Notes under the pieces: model-generated
Told to the model about the DNA's origin: nothing
Database searches by the model: none
The model's input: only the letters and a program-made list of their open reading frames with translations
Program-made: the position numbers and the translations under genes
From: Acidobacteriota bacterium
Lineage (GTDB): Bacteria > Acidobacteriota > Terriglobia > Terriglobales > Acidobacteriaceae
Reading direction: 5' to 3'
Assembly (NCBI GenBank): GCA_021778875.1
Contig: JAJYBT010000010.1
Span: forward strand, 1 to 14,317
Length of the DNA stretch: 14,317 bases
Shown here: piece by piece, positions 11,660 to 14,317 of the stretch
Numbering within the stretch: position 1 is the first letter of the stretch
Layout of the letters: every line of letters starts with the position of its first letter

Positions 11660-14317
11660 GTGCGCAATCCCTTGTTTCACTTTGCCGCAATCTCACTCAT
11701 AGCCGCATCCACCCTCGTGGCCCCCGCACAGACCAGTGCCAGACCCGTCCCGGCCCAACCCGCCGGCGCCGCCAGGCCTGCCATGCAGGCAGCCGCGGAG
11801 CCCGCGTCCTCTCCCGTCGCCGATCCGCGCGCTGTGGTTACCATGGGCAAGGCGCGCTTCACCGTGCTCACCCCGCAGCTCATCCGCATGGAGTGGGCCG
11901 CCGACGGCAAGTTCGAGGACCACGCATCTTTTGTCTTCCTGAACCGCCGCCTGCCCGTGCCCCAGTTCCAAAAGACGCTCAACGGCGCGCAGCATCTCAC
12001 CCTCAAGACCAGCGCCCTTACGCTCAACTACGCGCCAACCGGCGACGGCAAGTTCACCCCGGACGATCTCACCATCGCGCTCACCGTGGACGGCAAGCCC
12101 GTGACCTGGCATCCCGGCCTGCAGGATCCCGAAAACCTGGAGGGCACCACCCGCACCCTTGATGGCGCGCTCGGCGACAAAACGAAGGAGCCCATCGGGG
12201 AGGGCCTCGTCTCCCGCTCCGGATGGGCACTGGTGGACGACTCCACCCGCCCGCTCTTTGACTCCGCCGACTTCAACTTCCGCGAAGGCGAAAAAAGCCC
12301 CTGGCCCTGGGTTATGGAGCGCCCCGCCGGCGACCGCCAGGACCTCTACTTCTTCGGCTACGGCCACGACTACCGCAAAGCCCTCGGCGACTACGTCCGC
12401 GTCGCCGGCCGCATTCCCCTGCCACCGCGCTTCGCCTTCGGCGCCTGGTGGTCTCGCTACTGGGACTACACCGATCAGGAGATCGAGGAGATCATCCGCG
12501 GCTTCCGCGAGAACGACACCCCCCTCGACGTCTTCGTCATCGACATGGGCTGGCACATCAGCAACGATCAGCTCAAAGCCATGGGCCAGGGCGTCGGCCC
12601 GGATTCCAACCTTGATCAGTCCGGCCACTCCCTCGGCTGGAGCGGCTATACCTGGAACAAACTGCTCTTCCCTGACCCGTCCCTCTTCCTCGACAAGCTC
12701 CACGCCGACGGCCTGAACACCAGCCTGAATCTGCATCCGGCCTCCGGCATCCAGCCCTGGGAGGCTGACTACCCCGCCATGGCCCGCGCCATGGGCATCG
12801 ACCCCGCCACCAAAAAGTACGTGCCCTTCGACCCCACCAACAAGAAGTGGGCAACCAGCTACTTCAACATCGTCCTTCATCCGCTGGAGAAGGAGGGCAT
12901 CAACTTCTGGTGGCTCGACTGGCAGCAGGAACTCGACACCAAGCTCCCCGGCGTCAACAATACCTGGTGGCTCAACTACCTCCACTTCACCGATCAGCAG
13001 CGCGAGGGCAAGCGCCCGCTGCTCTTCCATCGCTGGGGCGGCCTCGGCAACCATCGCTACCAGATCGGATTCTCCGGCGACACCATCTCCGTCTGGCCTT
13101 CGCTGGCCTTCCAGCCGTGGTTCACCGCCACCGCCGCCAACGTCGGTTATGCCTACTGGAGCCACGACATCGGCGGCCACATGCCCGGCGTGGTGGAACC
13201 GGAACTATACACGCGCTGGGTTCAGTTCGGAGCCTTCAGCCCCATCCTGCGCACCCACACCACCAAGAACCCCGAGTCCGAGCGCCGCATCTGGGCCTAT
13301 CCTGAGCCCTACTCGTCCATCCTGCGCTCCGCCTTCCAGCTGCGCTACTCCATGCAGCCCTACATCTACACTGAGGCGCGCCGCACCTACGACACCGGCG
13401 TAGCCTTCTTCCGCCCGCTCTACTACGACTATCCCGAAGCCAACCAGGCCTACACCAGCAGGAACGAGTACCTCTATGGGGACGAGATGCTCGTCAACCC
13501 CGTCGTCGCTCCTGCCGACAAGGTCTCCGGCCTCGCCACCGAATCCCTCTGGCTGCCCAGGGGCGACTGGATCGAGTGGCCCACCGGCAAGCACTTCACA
13601 GGCCCCACAACCGCGCAGCGCAGCTTCTCCATCGACCAGACTCCGGTCTACGTCAAGGCGGGCGCCATCGTTCCCATGCAGCCGCCCATGCAGTACACCG
13701 GCCAAAAGCCCATCGACCCGCTCATCGTCAACGTATGGCCGCTGCAGCCCGGCGCCACCTCCAGCTACTCCGTCTATGAGGACTCCGGCGTCTCCGTCGA
13801 GTACCAGCGCGGCGTCTTCACGCGGCTGCCCATCCACGCCGCGCAAACCGGCGACACCCTCACCGTGGAGATTGGCCCCGTGCAGGGCAGCTTCCCCGGC
13901 ATGCTCACAACCCGCGGCTACGAGCTTCACCTGCCCGCCGACTGGCCTCCTGCCTCCGTCACCATCAACGGCGCGCCTGTCCGTCAGGCTGGCCCGCTCG
14001 GCAAGGGTGGCTGGAGCTTCCAGGGCAACACCCTCACCACCATCATCCCCGTCGACCGCCACAGCGTCCGCGACAAGGTCACCATCGTTGTGCAGCGCGC
14101 CACCGGGCTTACCGCTCGCCGCAGCGAGCTCGACGGCTTCGCCGGAACCATGACTCGGCTGCGTGGCGCCTATGACGCCATGAACCAGACCCAGCCCGTC
14201 GCCAATCCGCCGGACGCGCTCGTCGATGCCATGCAGACCGGAGACCGCATCGGCTATCACCCCGAGCGCATCCAGCAGGAGCTTGCCCATCTGCGCCAGG
14301 TCCTGCCGCAGGCGCAG
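11660..14317 (+). CDS. Secreted GH31 family glycoside hydrolase (3' end cut by window)
   Basis: 886 codons run from a GTG to the window edge without a stop. Residues 1-23 are a Sec signal (FHFAAISLIAASTLVAPA, cut likely before Q24), followed by a Pro/Ala-rich linker. Residues about 50-250 are the GH31 N-terminal mutarotase-like beta-domain (RFTVLTPQLIRMEW, then PLFDSADFNFREGE and YFFGYGHDYRKALGDY). The catalytic barrel (about 255-590) starts with FAFGAWWSRYWDY; the nucleophile is D420 in FWWLDWQQEL and the acid/base D474 in FSGDTISVWPSL, followed by YWSHDIGGHM. Beta domains follow (YEDSGVSVEYQRG near 705-717 is typical of DUF5110), then a helical C-terminal extension. It is a retaining alpha-glycosidase (alpha-glucosidase, alpha-xylosidase or relative); the WWLDWQQ form in place of WxDMNE points to a less-studied subgroup, so the substrate is open. 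Ribosome binding is by AGGAGG at 11649. It lies 75 bases after the S53 gene. Confidence 0.95.
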   Translation, partial: MRNPLFHFAAISLIAASTLVAPAQTSARPVPAQPAGAARPAMQAAAEPASSPVADPRAVVTMGKARFTVLTPQLIRMEWAADGKFEDHASFVFLNRRLPVPQFQKTLNGAQHLTLKTSALTLNYAPTGDGKFTPDDLTIALTVDGKPVTWHPGLQDPENLEGTTRTLDGALGDKTKEPIGEGLVSRSGWALVDDSTRPLFDSADFNFREGEKSPWPWVMERPAGDRQDLYFFGYGHDYRKALGDYVRVAGRIPLPPRFAFGAWWSRYWDYTDQEIEEIIRGFRENDTPLDVFVIDMGWHISNDQLKAMGQGVGPDSNLDQSGHSLGWSGYTWNKLLFPDPSLFLDKLHADGLNTSLNLHPASGIQPWEADYPAMARAMGIDPATKKYVPFDPTNKKWATSYFNIVLHPLEKEGINFWWLDWQQELDTKLPGVNNTWWLNYLHFTDQQREGKRPLLFHRWGGLGNHRYQIGFSGDTISVWPSLAFQPWFTATAANVGYAYWSHDIGGHMPGVVEPELYTRWVQFGAFSPILRTHTTKNPESERRIWAYPEPYSSILRSAFQLRYSMQPYIYTEARRTYDTGVAFFRPLYYDYPEANQAYTSRNEYLYGDEMLVNPVVAPADKVSGLATESLWLPRGDWIEWPTGKHFTGPTTAQRSFSIDQTPVYVKAGAIVPMQPPMQYTGQKPIDPLIVNVWPLQPGATSSYSVYEDSGVSVEYQRGVFTRLPIHAAQTGDTLTVEIGPVQGSFPGMLTTRGYELHLPADWPPASVTINGAPVRQAGPLGKGGWSFQGNTLTTIIPVDRHSVRDKVTIVVQRATGLTARRSELDGFAGTMTRLRGAYDAMNQTQPVANPPDALVDAMQTGDRIGYHPERIQQELAHLRQVLPQAQ

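Noticed and set aside
11693..14290. Long minus-strand open frames (495 and 361 codons) across the GH31 gene
   Set aside because: Same GC-driven antisense effect; the plus strand has a consensus ribosome binding site, signal peptide and GH31 catalytic motifs throughout.

Overview
The window is GC-rich, densely coded DNA, probably chromosomal, from a Gram-negative (lipid A-making) bacterium. LpxB, RlpA, a YfgM-like TPR protein, a kumamolisin-type S53 peptidase without a signal peptide, and many secreted proteins ending their signals in 'A-Q' together suggest Acidobacteriota (Terriglobia/Acidobacteriaceae type). That assignment is an inference from gene content and style; there is no rRNA gene to settle it. 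I see no tRNA, rRNA, CRISPR array, transposase or integrase.

Layout. (1) 3-3870, plus strand: the C-terminal end of a GH63/trehalase-like glycoside hydrolase, then lpxB (lipid A disaccharide synthase), then a secreted M1-peptidase-like protein with C-terminal TPRs, closed by a strong intrinsic terminator. (2) 3894-4448, minus: an RlpA-like peptidoglycan enzyme, followed by a 427-base divergent spacer. (3) 4876-5334, plus: a single T4-type (GH24) lysozyme whose stop codon overlaps that of a convergent 97-aa unknown gene. (4) 6541-5331, minus: a two-gene unit of an exported LolA-like/lipoprotein candidate and the 97-aa gene. (5) 6697-7038, plus: a four-helix YvlD/phage-holin-4-2-type membrane protein. 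(6) 9009-7087, minus: a YfgM-like anchored TPR protein, an ECF sigma factor, and a translationally coupled one-helix protein placed as an anti-sigma factor. (7) 9185-9562, plus: a 125-aa unknown. (8) 9962-14317, plus: a kumamolisin-like S53 peptidase and a secreted GH31 glycosidase that runs off the right edge.

Common theme: most recognisable products act in or on the cell envelope (LpxB, RlpA, lysozyme, YvlD-type, YfgM-like, LolA-like) or digest external polymers (GH63-like, S53, GH31). The sigma/anti-sigma pair is a plausible envelope-linked regulator, but its targets cannot be read here.

Most notable: the M1-like protein keeps the fold landmarks but has lost every catalytic hallmark (NTIAH for HExxH, Asn at the +19 zinc-ligand position, no GxMEN, Leu for the catalytic Tyr), so it looks like a dedicated pseudo-peptidase fused to TPRs. 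Next are a three-armed set of mutually exclusive hairpins between the YfgM-like and sigma genes, an inverted repeat next to an extended -10 before the YvlD-type gene, and two genes with promoter geometry suggesting leaderless mRNAs. I found no convincing new multi-gene system; the window is mainly housekeeping and envelope genes with some unusual individual features.
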